A stretch of DNA of 64,000 bases from Sphingomonas sp. LC-1 (GTDB lineage Bacteria > Pseudomonadota > Alphaproteobacteria > Sphingomonadales > Sphingomonadaceae), in assembly GCF_025371035.1 (NCBI RefSeq), contig NZ_JANZXB010000011.1:93247-157246 (forward strand), read 5' to 3'. The translations under genes were made by a program, and so were the position numbers. Positions 27,344 through 35,379 of this stretch are shown here, piece after piece (within the stretch, counting starts at the first letter, position 1; each line of letters starts with the position of its first letter). A model generated the notes under the pieces. The model saw nothing but the letters and a program-made list of their open reading frames with translations. It was not told where the DNA came from and made no database searches.

Positions 27344-27766
27344 GTGCTGGACGATGATGTCGATTTTTTGAGGGTGGTAGGGGTCTCGCATTATCAGGAT
27401 GCTGTGTCGCGCTGCTCGCCGGGTGAGGCAGTCCGCTTCGTACATGAGCCCGACAATCCTCACGACGCCACCGCGCTGCGCGTGGTCTCGAGCCTCGGCG
27501 AGACTATCGGATATGCCCCCAGGAATAGCTGGGTGCATCACATGATCCATCAAAGCGGGCGAGGCGTCTCAGCAGTCGTGCACAGCGTCGGCTACAGCCG
27601 TTCTTGTCTACTGGGTGTGCTGCTTAGCATGGCCGTCTGCGATGATGAAATTGAGCGCGCATCGTACTATCCGGGCAGGCCTGCTCCTGAACCGCCGCCC
27701 GGCGGGTTCCGCTATTGGATCAGTACCCCAGGCGACGTCGAGCGGCGCGTGGCAGGACGAAGATGA
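27344..27766 (+). CDS. HIRAN-domain protein
   Basis: 140 residues from GTG at 27344. The HIRAN signature is clear: VVGVSHYQDAV, GEAVRFVHEPDNPHDATALR, ETIGYAPR. HIRAN domains bind DNA ends or stalled forks, and occur alone in some bacteria. The rest of the protein is not recognised. It converges on the repressor gene and overlaps its 3' end by 47 bases, so it may be expressed in the lysogen or antagonise repressor mRNA. Confidence 0.8.
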   Translation: MLDDDVDFLRVVGVSHYQDAVSRCSPGEAVRFVHEPDNPHDATALRVVSSLGETIGYAPRNSWVHHMIHQSGRGVSAVVHSVGYSRSCLLGVLLSMAVCDDEIERASYYPGRPAPEPPPGGFRYWISTPGDVERRVAGRR

Positions 27767-28325
27767 CTGGTCGAGCCCAATCGATCTCAATGTCGACAAT
27801 ATCCTCGGCGTTTAGCGACCGCAGCGTCCATAGCCCCGGCCTGGTGCCGAATGCGAGCTGCTTCACATAGGTTTCGCCGCTACTTGCCCGCACGACGCAG
27901 AAGTCGCCGACATCGTCAGGACTCACCCCAGGCGCGGCTTTTTCGATGTAGAGGATGTCGCCTGCCGAATAGCGCGGCAACATCGATATCCCATCAACTT
28001 CCAAGGCTTCGAGTTCGCCGCCCATGCCTGGGGGCATCGGCACTGCGCCTCCGTCAACGGGCTCGAAAATCACGGAGCCGCCAGCTCCAACGCGGCCCGC
28101 TACCCGAATGCTGCCGCCGCCCACGATATCGGCGATCGACACCTCCAGAGCATTCGCAAGACGATGGAGGTTGCCGAGCTTGACGTCATCGCCGTCCAGC
28201 ATGTCGCGGACGAACGTCTCCCCTTTGCCTGCCTTCTTCGACAGCGGCTTCGCCTTGATGCCCTTTTGGTCCATCAACTGGCGAAGGCGTTCCTTCACGC
28301 GCGCGACTTCGTCCTGCTCATTCAT
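27720..28325 (-). CDS. CI/LexA-like prophage repressor (S24 peptidase)
   Basis: 201 residues from ATG at 28325; the frame is open to 28520 through the operators, which is not used. Residues about 8-65 are an HTH domain, followed by an S24 autoprotease domain: likely cleavage at the Ala-Gly near 76-77 or 81-82, catalytic Ser114 in DGISMLPRYSAGDIL and Lys155 in TYVKQLAFG. Self-cleavage on RecA activation would induce the prophage. It is flanked by its predicted operators. Confidence 0.92.
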   Translation of the reverse strand: MNEQDEVARVKERLRQLMDQKGIKAKPLSKKAGKGETFVRDMLDGDDVKLGNLHRLANALEVSIADIVGGGSIRVAGRVGAGGSVIFEPVDGGAVPMPPGMGGELEALEVDGISMLPRYSAGDILYIEKAAPGVSPDDVGDFCVVRASSGETYVKQLAFGTRPGLWTLRSLNAEDIVDIEIDWARPVIFVLPRAARRRLGY

Positions 28326-28408
28326 GTGTGATCTATCACACGACGGTGACGCTGAACGATAGATGGGTGTTTTCACACCTTGACGGTGTGATAATTCACA
28401 CATACTGT
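28326..28408 (+). promoter_or_regulatory. pR promoter and operators in the repressor-cro gap
   Basis: Two perfect palindromes of the same form: GTGTGATCTATCACAC at 28326-28341, touching the repressor start codon, and GTGTGATAATTCACAC at 28386-28401. The latter fills the 17-base spacer between TTGACG (28380-28385) and TACTGT (28403-28408). A lone half-site TCACAC lies at 28373-28378. Transcription from this promoter would begin at about 28415, at the next gene's ATG. Confidence 0.75.
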
Positions 28409-28415
28409 TGTGCTC

Positions 28416-28610
28416 ATGGAAAAGATCCTGAGCGACATCGAGGCTTTCCTCGCCACGCATGGCATAGCACCAACTCGGTTTGGTGATGAGGCTCTGGGCG
28501 ACCGTCATTTCGTTCGCCAACTCAGGGAGGGCCGGAGGCTATGGCCTGAGACCGAGGCCAAAGTCCGCAAGTTCATGTCCGAATACCAGCCTGCGCGGGC
28601 GGCGGCATGA
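28416..28610 (+). CDS. Cro-like HTH regulator
   Basis: 64 residues from ATG at 28416 (a GTG at 28410 is in frame). The HTH covers IEAFLATHGIAPTRFGDEAL and FVRQLREGRRLWPET. Position opposite the repressor and directly after pR is that of cro. The predicted transcript start coincides with the ATG and no ribosome site is visible, so the mRNA is probably leaderless. Confidence 0.75.
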   Translation: MEKILSDIEAFLATHGIAPTRFGDEALGDRHFVRQLREGRRLWPETEAKVRKFMSEYQPARAAA

Positions 28611-28777
28611 ACATCGGTTGGCCGCAGGGTATCCTGCTCGCGCTGCTGTTCCTCAGCGTCTGCTTGCACGCCAGCAAAAATGGCCGTCCTCGCGAGGGCC
28701 ATTACGACCTCGGCGCTAGCATGCTGACGGCCGCGATCTGGGTCGGCCTGACGTATTGGGGCGGGTTCTTCGGATGA
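28607..28777 (+). CDS. Small membrane protein (56 aa)
   Basis: ATG at 28607 overlaps the Cro-like stop as ATGA. Two hydrophobic segments (GWPQGILLALLFLSVCL and SMLTAAIWVGLTYWGGFFG) with a basic loop between. Second gene of the rightward early operon. Function unknown; superinfection exclusion is a possibility only by position. Confidence 0.65.
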   Translation: MNIGWPQGILLALLFLSVCLHASKNGRPREGHYDLGASMLTAAIWVGLTYWGGFFG

Positions 28778-28989
28778 CCGCCGACATTCACTTCCTCTCC
28801 CTGGCGGCTGACCTCCCCAAGACGGTCAGCCCCTCCCTCGCCGGCGGCGTGGTTCTCCCGCCCGTCGCCGGTGATTTTGTCGACCATCGCGCGAGCGATC
28901 GCGATGCGGACGGCGCGCGGCGCGGTGGAGAGGTGATCGGTATCCATAACCATTCCACTAATGAAACGGAGGGGCGGGATCATGTCTGA
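28774..28989 (+). CDS. Hypothetical early phage protein (71 aa)
   Basis: ATG at 28774, overlapping the upstream stop as ATGA and the next start by 8 bases. MTADIHFLSLAADLPKTVSP, then an acidic/basic low-complexity second half (ASDRDADGARRGGE). Not recognised. Confidence 0.6.
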   Translation: MTADIHFLSLAADLPKTVSPSLAGGVVLPPVAGDFVDHRASDRDADGARRGGEVIGIHNHSTNETEGRDHV

Positions 28990-29404
28990 TCATGCCGCAA
29001 TGCAGCGACAAGTCGCCCAACGTCAGGTCGCGATGTTCAGCAGCTTCATGGGCCGTGGCCTGCACACGACGCGCGCGGCGCTGTCGGCGGCCTCGGGCAT
29101 CCCGGAGAGCACGCTTCGCGAATGGGCCAACGGCGCCGCGATGCCGCTGAGCGCGATCTTCACGCTGCGCCGCCACCTTCCGCCCCAGGCTATCGCCATG
29201 GTGTGCGAGCCCGGCGACGTCCGCATGGTGGACATCGAGACCAGCGAGACGAACTGGGACGAAATCGCCTCGGAGACGGCAGGCCTGACCTTCGAAATCT
29301 GCGAGGCCCGCAAGGACGGCCACATCGACCATGTGGAGCGCGCCCGGCTTCAACACCGTGCCCGCTCGCTGATCGCCGAGCTGTCCGAAATCATCAAGGA
29401 CTGA
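28982..29404 (+). CDS. HTH early phage protein (CII-like position)
   Basis: 140 residues from ATG at 28982 with GGAGGGG upstream. An HTH is seen in TTRAALSAASGIPESTLREW then ANGAAMPLSAIFTLRRHLPP. The C-terminus is a charged helix. It is the usual place for a CII-like activator or a phage host-control protein; the role is inferred from position. Confidence 0.65.
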   Translation: MSDHAAMQRQVAQRQVAMFSSFMGRGLHTTRAALSAASGIPESTLREWANGAAMPLSAIFTLRRHLPPQAIAMVCEPGDVRMVDIETSETNWDEIASETAGLTFEICEARKDGHIDHVERARLQHRARSLIAELSEIIKD

Positions 29405-29445
29405 GGACCAATCGGCCGGTCTGACCCGGCTCTGGAGTGACGACA

Positions 29446-29625
29446 ATGACGATTGCCAATGACGACGCGGTAGCGGCTGGCGCTGCTTTCGCGACCGAAG
29501 AATTGCGTCTTGCGATGGTGCAGCCTGCGGCGGCGGTGATCGTCTCCGGCGGTCAGACCTATCGCTTCCTGTCGATCAGCGATCCCGCCCAGGCGGTGAT
29601 CCCGCTGTTCGAGGTGGCGGCATGA
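29446..29625 (+). CDS. Hypothetical early phage protein (59 aa)
   Basis: ATG at 29446 with GGAG 8 bases upstream; the stop overlaps the next start as ATGA. Content AVIVSGGQTYRFLSISDPAQ suggests a small beta protein. Not recognised. Confidence 0.55.
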   Translation: MTIANDDAVAAGAAFATEELRLAMVQPAAAVIVSGGQTYRFLSISDPAQAVIPLFEVAA

Positions 29626-30701
29626 CCGCCGTTCGCGATGGCGTCGCCCGCCTGCCGCGCGGTCGTCAGCTTGGCCTGCATGGCGAAGCGCTGACCCGAG
29701 CAGTCGAACTGTACGAGTCCGGTCAGAGCATGGAGGCCACAGCCCGCGCCATCGGCATGCCCACGCCCACCGTGCAGAACGGTGTCATGGCAGCGCTGTG
29801 CGTGCTCCGAGGCTATCGGCCCGCTGAGCGCGATAAGAACGGCTACCTGACGTCGGCTGGCGTCGAGCGCCTCCGGGAAATGCTGCGCAAGGGCATGAAG
29901 GGCGTCGACATTCAGCTGCGCCTCGGCGTCAGCGCGTCGACGATCAGCAATGAGCGGGGTCGCTACAACGCCGACCTGAAGGCGCGGGGCAAGCGTCCCC
30001 TCCCCCGCCCAGGCGGCGGCGCGATGTATTCGGGCGCCCGGCTGTCGCGTGAGCAGATCAAGGAGGTCGAGCGGCTGCTCCATACCGGCCTCGGCTCTCA
30101 GCAGGTCGGGCGGCAGACGGGGATTTCCAGCACCAGCGTCATCCGCATTCGCGCGGCGCTCGTGAAGAGGCTCGCCCGCAAGGGTGAAGTCCTGACGGGG
30201 TGCGATAAGCGCGGCAAGAGGGTCAAGCTGGCGAACCTCGTCCATGCTGTGCCCGAAGCCGCAAAGGCGAAGCTGCGCCAGCTGATCGCTGATCGGGTGC
30301 CGGTCAGCCGTGCGGCGGTGATGACGAACATCGGCAGCTGCTACGCCTACAAGGTCCGCGACGAGATGCGGGCCGAATATGCAGCGCGCGGTGAGGTTTT
30401 GCCTGCTCCGATCAAGCTCGGTCGGAAGCTGGCCAAGGAAGCAGACTTCCGAGCCGCTTGGTTGCCAGGCGGGCGGGCGAACAAGGTTCTCTATCGGTCG
30501 ATCCTGATCGCCTGCGGCGGCGACGAAGCCGAAGCCCGTCGAAAGACGATCCGAGCGATTGCTGAGCGCGACGGTGAAGACCCCGCGATGGCGGAGCAGT
30601 TCGACCGCCTGCGCCGCGGTGCAACCGTCACGGCCAAGCCGATCATTCGCCGCGCCGATCCGGCAATGACGCTCGGCGGCGTTGCAACGGGGGCGCTGTA
30701 A
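29622..30701 (+). CDS. Multi-HTH DNA-binding protein
   Basis: 359 residues, very basic. At least four HTH-like helices repeat along it: SMEATARAIGMPTPTVQNGV, GVDIQLRLGVSASTISNERG, GSQQVGRQTGISSTSVIRIR and VPVSRAAVMTNIGSCYAYKV. No nuclease or recombinase motif is visible. It may bind the phage origin or act as a transcription factor. Coupled to the zinc-finger gene by a TAATG overlap. Confidence 0.65.
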   Translation: MTAVRDGVARLPRGRQLGLHGEALTRAVELYESGQSMEATARAIGMPTPTVQNGVMAALCVLRGYRPAERDKNGYLTSAGVERLREMLRKGMKGVDIQLRLGVSASTISNERGRYNADLKARGKRPLPRPGGGAMYSGARLSREQIKEVERLLHTGLGSQQVGRQTGISSTSVIRIRAALVKRLARKGEVLTGCDKRGKRVKLANLVHAVPEAAKAKLRQLIADRVPVSRAAVMTNIGSCYAYKVRDEMRAEYAARGEVLPAPIKLGRKLAKEADFRAAWLPGGRANKVLYRSILIACGGDEAEARRKTIRAIAERDGEDPAMAEQFDRLRRGATVTAKPIIRRADPAMTLGGVATGAL

Positions 30702-30898
30702 TGGCCGACCATATCGACATGGCGAACGACCTCGCCGCTGCCGAGACGGCGCGTCACATCGCCGCTGCGCGCCAGCCCATCCCGGTCGGCCAGGCTGGTG
30801 AATGCGACCAGTGCGGCGATCACTTCGATCGGCTGGTCCGCGATCACAAGGGCCTACGCTGCGGCTATTGCCGCGACGGTCGGAGGCGTCTGCGATGA
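30701..30898 (+). CDS. TraR/DksA-type zinc finger protein
   Basis: 65 residues. A C4 zinc finger, CDQCGDHF and LRCGYCRDG, sits at the C-terminus as in TraR/DksA relatives, with a helical N-terminus. Phage TraR-like proteins alter host RNA polymerase in place of ppGpp/DksA; inferred. Confidence 0.8.
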   Translation: MADHIDMANDLAAAETARHIAAARQPIPVGQAGECDQCGDHFDRLVRDHKGLRCGYCRDGRRRLR

Positions 30899-31278
30899 TG
30901 GGGCGCAGCTGCAGCGATGAAGCTTGGGACCTCATGCTGTCCCTGGTGCAGAAGCATTCACGGAGCACCGTCGACAGCGTTCTGCGTAAGCGCGATCCGA
31001 ACGACGTCCCAAGCTGGAATGCAATCGGCCACGCCCGCCGGCAGTTCCTGACCGCGAACCCGAGCGCCCGGCGGATGGTCGGCCGCTCCGCGAAGGCGGT
31101 AGCCGAGAGGGTGTCCGTCGCCACTCCGATCCGCCAGCCAGTCTGCAACCGCGCCCCGCTGACCTTCGAGGAGAAGCTGGCGCGCGTTGCCGCAGGTGCC
31201 CGCCTCATCACCGTCTACCCGCTCCGCAAGCCCGCCCCGCCCTTCACGCTGGGCGGCGTCGGCAGCTCCACCCTTTGA
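30895..31278 (+). CDS. Hypothetical early phage protein
   Basis: 127 residues from ATG at 30895 (ATGA overlap). Basic; STVDSVLRKRDPNDVPSWNA and PAPPFTLGGVGSSTL. The C-terminal TLGGV motif also ends the multi-HTH protein (MTLGGVATGAL), which may be a shared tail. Not recognised. Confidence 0.6.
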   Translation: MMGRSCSDEAWDLMLSLVQKHSRSTVDSVLRKRDPNDVPSWNAIGHARRQFLTANPSARRMVGRSAKAVAERVSVATPIRQPVCNRAPLTFEEKLARVAAGARLITVYPLRKPAPPFTLGGVGSSTL

Positions 31279-31294
31279 CCTGAGGAGAAGCTCA

Positions 31295-31693
31295 ATGATC
31301 ATCGACCCTGAGAATCCGCCTCGCGCGGCCGACGGCAATCGCATGCCGCCCGCCGCCAATAGCTTCGGCGACTTCGTCCGCTTCCTGGAAGACGGCCAGT
31401 TGGACGCCGAGTTGTCCGAAGTGCTGCGCCAGATGTCCAGCGACATGGCCCACACCGCAATCGAGAGCGGCGGCAAGGCCAAGGGCAAGCTGACGATCTC
31501 TCTCGACTTCGCCCTCGATGGCCGCGTCTTCACCATCAAGGCGAAGCACAAGGTCGACGTTCCGGAGGCCAAGCGCCCGCAGAGCGTCATGTGGTCGACC
31601 GAGGACGGCCGCTTCACCCCCAGCAACCCGCAACAGGGTCAGCTTTTCGGCGTGCGCGAAGTGCGCGGGCCCGGCTTCCGCGACGCCGTCTGA
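31295..31693 (+). CDS. Hypothetical phage protein next to DUF2303
   Basis: 132 residues from ATG at 31295 with AGGAG upstream. Helical then beta-rich (KGKLTISLDFALDGRVFTIK). It commonly precedes DUF2303 genes in related phages as I recall. Function unknown. Confidence 0.65.
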   Translation: MIIDPENPPRAADGNRMPPAANSFGDFVRFLEDGQLDAELSEVLRQMSSDMAHTAIESGGKAKGKLTISLDFALDGRVFTIKAKHKVDVPEAKRPQSVMWSTEDGRFTPSNPQQGQLFGVREVRGPGFRDAV

Positions 31694-31713
31694 TCGCGAT
31701 CACCTGAAAGGAC

Positions 31714-32643
31714 ATGACCATGGAAAGCATTAACGGAGACGGCGTGATTGCGCAGGCGCGCGACCTCGTCGAGGATTACGTGAAGGCCGAGATTATCAGC
31801 GTGGCGGAGCCGAGTACCGGCATCACGCTCGCAGCGGTCCGGCGCGGCAATGACGTCACCGTCCTGCCGCCCTCGACCTTCGATCCCTATCGCCCGCAGC
31901 CGCTGTTCCGCACCGGCTCGGCGGTCATGCTGTCGCTGGACAGCCTCATCGAGCATGCGAACCGGTTCAAGGATGACGATAGCGTCGTCTTCGCCGACGA
32001 CAGCCGCACGAACCCCAGCATCATCGTCGTGCTCGACTACCACCGCGCTGGCGCCGCTGCCGATCCTCGCTTCGGCAAGCATCGGTCGACCTTCACCTTC
32101 CCGCTCAGCGACGAGTGGAAGGCCTGGAACGACAAGAATGCCGAGGCGATGGGCATGGTTGATTTTGCTGCCTTCCTCGAAGAGCGCATCATCGACGTGC
32201 TGTATGTCGAGGGCGAGGACGATGTGTCCGAGGATCTCGGACGCCTGATCGATACCCTCGGCGGCCGCGATACGATCGCCACGCCGAACAAGCTGATGGA
32301 ACTGGCGCGCGGGCTGCAGATCAATGAGGCGGCGGTCGTCCAAGAGGCGGTGAACCTTGCGTCGGGCGAGGGCATCGTCCGCTTCCAGTCCACCCATACC
32401 GACGAGCACGGCGCTCCGATCAAGGTGCCCGGCCTGTTCTTGATCGGCATCCCGGTTTTCCGCAATGGCCCGCTGTACCGCGTCGCGGCGCGTCTCCGGT
32501 ACCGCAAGTCCGGCGGCAAGATCGTGTTCTGGTACGAACTGTGGCGCACGGATCGCACCTTCGACCATGCCTTCAAGGAATCGGTCGAGCGCGTGAAGGC
32601 CGACACCGGCCTGCCCGTCCTCATCGGTAAGCCGGAGGCCTGA
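31714..32643 (+). CDS. DUF2303 family phage protein
   Basis: 309 residues. DUF2303 stretches are visible: SLIEHANRFKDDDSVVFAD, IIVVLDYHRAGA, FTFPLSDEWKAWNDKN, FAAFLEERI and VPGLFLIGIPVFRNG. The family is frequent in phages of proteobacteria and actinobacteria, near replication or recombination genes, function not established. Confidence 0.85.
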   Translation: MTMESINGDGVIAQARDLVEDYVKAEIISVAEPSTGITLAAVRRGNDVTVLPPSTFDPYRPQPLFRTGSAVMLSLDSLIEHANRFKDDDSVVFADDSRTNPSIIVVLDYHRAGAAADPRFGKHRSTFTFPLSDEWKAWNDKNAEAMGMVDFAAFLEERIIDVLYVEGEDDVSEDLGRLIDTLGGRDTIATPNKLMELARGLQINEAAVVQEAVNLASGEGIVRFQSTHTDEHGAPIKVPGLFLIGIPVFRNGPLYRVAARLRYRKSGGKIVFWYELWRTDRTFDHAFKESVERVKADTGLPVLIGKPEA

Positions 32644-32647
32644 TCCC

Positions 32648-32848
32648 ATGTGGTCGCTGCTTTCCCGTCTCCGCCCAGCCCCCGTTGACCGCCTCGCCCC
32701 GCTGCGCGCCGACCTCGACGCGTCATTGGCGGAACGTCGGATGCAGCGGCCCACCTCCCCCCGCTTGGAGACGCGTCGGTTCGAACTGGCGCGTCCCAAG
32801 GTCGAAGAACTGCGGCGCTCGCTCGCCGATCAGCAGGTGACCCTTTAA
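32648..32848 (+). CDS. Hypothetical phage protein (66 aa)
   Basis: Basic helical protein (RLETRRFELARPKVEELRRS). Starts 4 bases after the DUF2303 stop; its stop shares one base with the next ATG. Not recognised. Confidence 0.55.
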   Translation: MWSLLSRLRPAPVDRLAPLRADLDASLAERRMQRPTSPRLETRRFELARPKVEELRRSLADQQVTL

Positions 32849-33075
32849 TGCCGCCTATCCCCATCACGCCCGCCCGGATGCATAATGTCTATCGCATCGG
32901 CGGCGGTTCCTCGACGGCGGTCGGCAAGGTGGCGCGCTATACCCGCGCCACCGCTGATCACTGCGCTGAGGGTTTGGCTCGCGCTGGTGGCATGCATCGC
33001 GTCGGCATCTGGCATGTCCGCGATCACTCCGCCGTAATCGCCGCTCTGTGCTCGCCATTGGGCCGCGTCGGATGA
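32848..33075 (+). CDS. Hypothetical phage protein (75 aa)
   Basis: TAATG junction with the upstream gene, ATGA junction with the replication gene. RIGGGSSTAVGKVARYTRAT and a His-containing C-terminus. Not recognised. Confidence 0.55.
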   Translation: MPPIPITPARMHNVYRIGGGSSTAVGKVARYTRATADHCAEGLARAGGMHRVGIWHVRDHSAVIAALCSPLGRVG

Positions 33076-33881
33076 GCGTCCGCCTGATGACCGAGGTCTG
33101 GGCCGTCAGCCTGCCGGATAGCGAGAAGCTGGTGCTGCTCGCCCTGGCCGACTGCGCCAACGACGAGGGCCTGTGCTGGCCGTCGATGGCGACGCTCGCG
33201 CGCAAGTGCAGCAAGAGCGATCGCACGGTGCAGGCGTCCATCAAGCGCCTCGTCGCCTCCGGCCACATGAGCCGGTCGGAAGTGCCCGGTAAGGGCTGCC
33301 GATACATCATTCACCCCACCACCGAAACGGCTTCACCCCCGAAGCCACTTCGCCCCGAAGTACCTTCACCCCCGAAGGGAACGACGCAGACCCCCGAAGC
33401 GGCTTCGGACAAACCATCAAGAACCATAAATCCTCAGGAGGCTTCGCCTCCTTCGGTCAAGCGCAAGCGCGAGCCGAAACCCAAGCCTCATCGCTTGCCC
33501 GACGATTGGAAGCCGACGCGCTTCGCCGAGGGCACGGTCGCTCGGGAGATCGTCGACCGGCGCGGTCAGGAATGGGCCCGAGCAACGCTCGAGCTTTTCC
33601 GGAACTGGGCCGCCAACGCCGACCACAAGCCCGGCAAGGGCCTCAAGCTGAACTGGCAACTCGCCTTCGCCAACTGGATCATCGAACAGGACAATCGCGA
33701 TGGAAATCGTTCAACATCCGTATCCCGCCAGCCAGCCAGCGTTCGCGGCGGGCGCCCTGACCCGGCTCTCGACATGCTCCGAGCAGCCCGAGCAGCCCAG
33801 AGCACGCCGGATGGTGCCTCCAGTGGTGGGCGAGATCATCGCCAAACTGGGCTTGCGCTATCGACCGAGTGGACAGGCTGA
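33072..33881 (+). CDS. Winged-HTH replication initiation-type protein
   Basis: 269 residues from ATG at 33072. Residues about 1-85 are a Rep-type winged HTH: LMTEVWAVSLPDSEKLVLLA, CWPSMATLARKCSKSDRTVQ, LVASGHMSRSE. A Pro/Lys/Ser linker follows, then a second domain (LPDDWKPTRFAEGTVAREIV, GKGLKLNWQLAFANWI). This layout is common for phage origin-binding proteins. Its last 182 bases overlap the next gene in another frame. Confidence 0.75.
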   Translation: MSVRLMTEVWAVSLPDSEKLVLLALADCANDEGLCWPSMATLARKCSKSDRTVQASIKRLVASGHMSRSEVPGKGCRYIIHPTTETASPPKPLRPEVPSPPKGTTQTPEAASDKPSRTINPQEASPPSVKRKREPKPKPHRLPDDWKPTRFAEGTVAREIVDRRGQEWARATLELFRNWAANADHKPGKGLKLNWQLAFANWIIEQDNRDGNRSTSVSRQPASVRGGRPDPALDMLRAARAAQSTPDGASSGGRDHRQTGLALSTEWTG

Positions 33882-34179
33882 CCTTGAGGCCCACGCCGAA
33901 GCTCTGGTCTTGCTCGGCGAGGATTGTGCCGACATTCCTGCCGATCTTCTCGACGAAGCGGCACGGCAGTGGGCCCAGTCCAGCAGGTTCATGCCCAAGG
34001 CGTCCGAGCTTCGCGAACTGGCGCGCAACGTCCGAAACCGCGCCCGCGCGGCGACTGACTTCGGCGGTCAGCAGCTGCAAGCCCATTGCGACCGGCTCAA
34101 CCAGCTCAACTGGTGCCGTGGACAATGGCATGTCGTCGGCGACGGTGAAGATCGCCGCATTGACCGGGCGGGCCGCTGA
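33700..34179 (+). CDS. Helicase-loader-like replication accessory protein
   Basis: 159 residues from ATG at 33700, read in a different frame over the end of the upstream gene. The core PPVVGEIIAKLGLRYRPSGQ then ARQWAQSSRFMPKASELREL resembles the small proteins next to phage Rep genes. The helicase-loader role is inferred from position. A 13-codon frame (34181-34222) follows; I do not claim it. Confidence 0.6.
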   Translation: MEIVQHPYPASQPAFAAGALTRLSTCSEQPEQPRARRMVPPVVGEIIAKLGLRYRPSGQADLEAHAEALVLLGEDCADIPADLLDEAARQWAQSSRFMPKASELRELARNVRNRARAATDFGGQQLQAHCDRLNQLNWCRGQWHVVGDGEDRRIDRAGR

Positions 34180-34218
34180 AATGCGTGCATATCACCAGGC
34201 GGCGGAGGCCAAGGCAGC

Positions 34219-34422
34219 ATGACCGTCAAGCGCTTCATATTCGAGGTCGACCGGGAGAAGATGTTCGACATGGTCGCAGCGGTCGGCGACGGCGGCTCAA
34301 CCATCGGCCTCCGCATCGCGGGCGTCCTGCTGGCGGGCCAGCCGGATTGGCGGGATGTGGTCGGCCTCACGTATTACGGGGTGACCTTCATCCCCGATCC
34401 CTCTGAGGGCTCAGGATCGTGA
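34219..34422 (+). CDS. Hypothetical phage protein (67 aa)
   Basis: MTVKRFIFEVDREKMFDMVA, then GGSTIGLRIAGVLLAGQPDW; alpha/beta. Followed two bases later by the next small gene. Not recognised. Confidence 0.6.
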   Translation: MTVKRFIFEVDREKMFDMVAAVGDGGSTIGLRIAGVLLAGQPDWRDVVGLTYYGVTFIPDPSEGSGS

Positions 34423-34423
34423 T

Positions 34424-34600
34424 GTGCCGCGCAATACGGGCACCCCGCCACCGTTTGAAACGGTCGACATATGCTTCCGTAACAAGGTCGTCCTGCGGGG
34501 GATCAGCCCCAAGCGGTGGCGGTGGACGCTCAACGATCCGGCTTACCCGCCGGACTACGACTTTGACATCATCGACTGGCAGCTGACCGCAAAGGGGTGA
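34424..34600 (+). CDS. Hypothetical phage protein (58 aa)
   Basis: From GTG at 34424 to TGA at 34598. Reads VPRNTGTPPPFETVDICFRN, then KRWRWTLNDPAYPPDYDFD and DIIDWQL. The aromatic, ordered composition looks like a real small protein. No ribosome site stands out. Confidence 0.5.
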   Translation: MPRNTGTPPPFETVDICFRNKVVLRGISPKRWRWTLNDPAYPPDYDFDIIDWQLTAKG

Positions 34601-34652
34601 GAGATCCACGGTGTTTATGGTATGTTCTCAACAGATTGGCAGGGCGGATTTT

Positions 34653-35282
34653 ATGGGGCGGCAGATGAATAGCGCGGCGTTTCGAGCGGCGGCGGCAGCG
34701 GCGGTGCTGGCGGGCAAACCTGCGCCAGTGCGGAAGCTGCCGAAGCCGGTGAGCAAGCCGGCGCGCCAGCCAGTGCAGGAGCATGTCGATGCGACGCCGG
34801 AGCGCATTGCGCGGGCCAGCGACGTCGACGGCGTGCGCTACGACCGCATCGTCGACGCGACGATCGAAAAGGCTGGTGAGCGCGCCAAGCTGACCCGTCA
34901 GTTCGTGGATCGCTGGATCGACCGTATGCTGGCGCGCAAGCAGCTGACCTATCCGCAGTGGTTCGCATGCGATTGGTACGTCACCCTTCACGCTGCGGCC
35001 CACAGCGCGGCGCGCGTGGTTGCTGACTATGGTGAGGGGTGTGGCGGCGCTGGCCGAGAAAACTATGGCCAGCCGCTTTCGGCCCGCCAGTGGGATGCGC
35101 GCCGCCGCCTGCGCGATGCTCGGACGGCGATCCCGAGCAATATGGCAACGCTGTTCGATCAGGTCGTGATCGAGGACGTGATGACCGCCTTCCGCAACGG
35201 TCAGCAGCGTGCCCGGTTCGCTGCGCGTATCGCCTCGGCCGCCCAGCATCTGGCCATCGCCATCAACGCACCAGGCGCTTGA
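34653..35282 (+). CDS. DUF6456-like phage protein, late-regulator position
   Basis: 209 residues from ATG at 34653 (starts at 34611 and 34665 are possible). A Pro/Lys-rich N-terminus, then SARQWDARRRLRDARTAIPS and ACDWYVTLHAAAHSAARVVA as in DUF6456-like proteins. It is the last early gene before the HNH/terminase block, the place of antiterminator Q in lambdoid phages; a control role is only positional. Confidence 0.55.
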   Translation: MGRQMNSAAFRAAAAAAVLAGKPAPVRKLPKPVSKPARQPVQEHVDATPERIARASDVDGVRYDRIVDATIEKAGERAKLTRQFVDRWIDRMLARKQLTYPQWFACDWYVTLHAAAHSAARVVADYGEGCGGAGRENYGQPLSARQWDARRRLRDARTAIPSNMATLFDQVVIEDVMTAFRNGQQRARFAARIASAAQHLAIAINAPGA

Positions 35283-35321
35283 CGACAGGGTCCGTTTCGT
35301 CCATACCAATCCATAGATGTG

Positions 35322-35351
35322 AGAGCCGCGCCCAAAGGGGTTAGCGGCTCT
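35322..35351 (+). terminator. Hairpin between early and late genes
   Basis: AGAGCCGC (35322-35329) pairs with GCGGCTCT (35344-35351), with an inner CCC/GGGG pairing, followed by TTGCTGT. It is a weak intrinsic terminator or a site for late antitermination. Confidence 0.5.
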
Positions 35352-35379
35352 TGCTGTATCTGACGTCGGAGCCTGTCAC

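Noticed and set aside
27720-28520. Repressor start at 28520
   Set aside because: Would read through the operators, pR and the start of the Cro-like gene; ATG at 28325 matches repressor N-termini.
29559-31211. 550-codon open frame on the minus strand
   Set aside because: Antisense of the multi-HTH gene and neighbours in a compact rightward operon.
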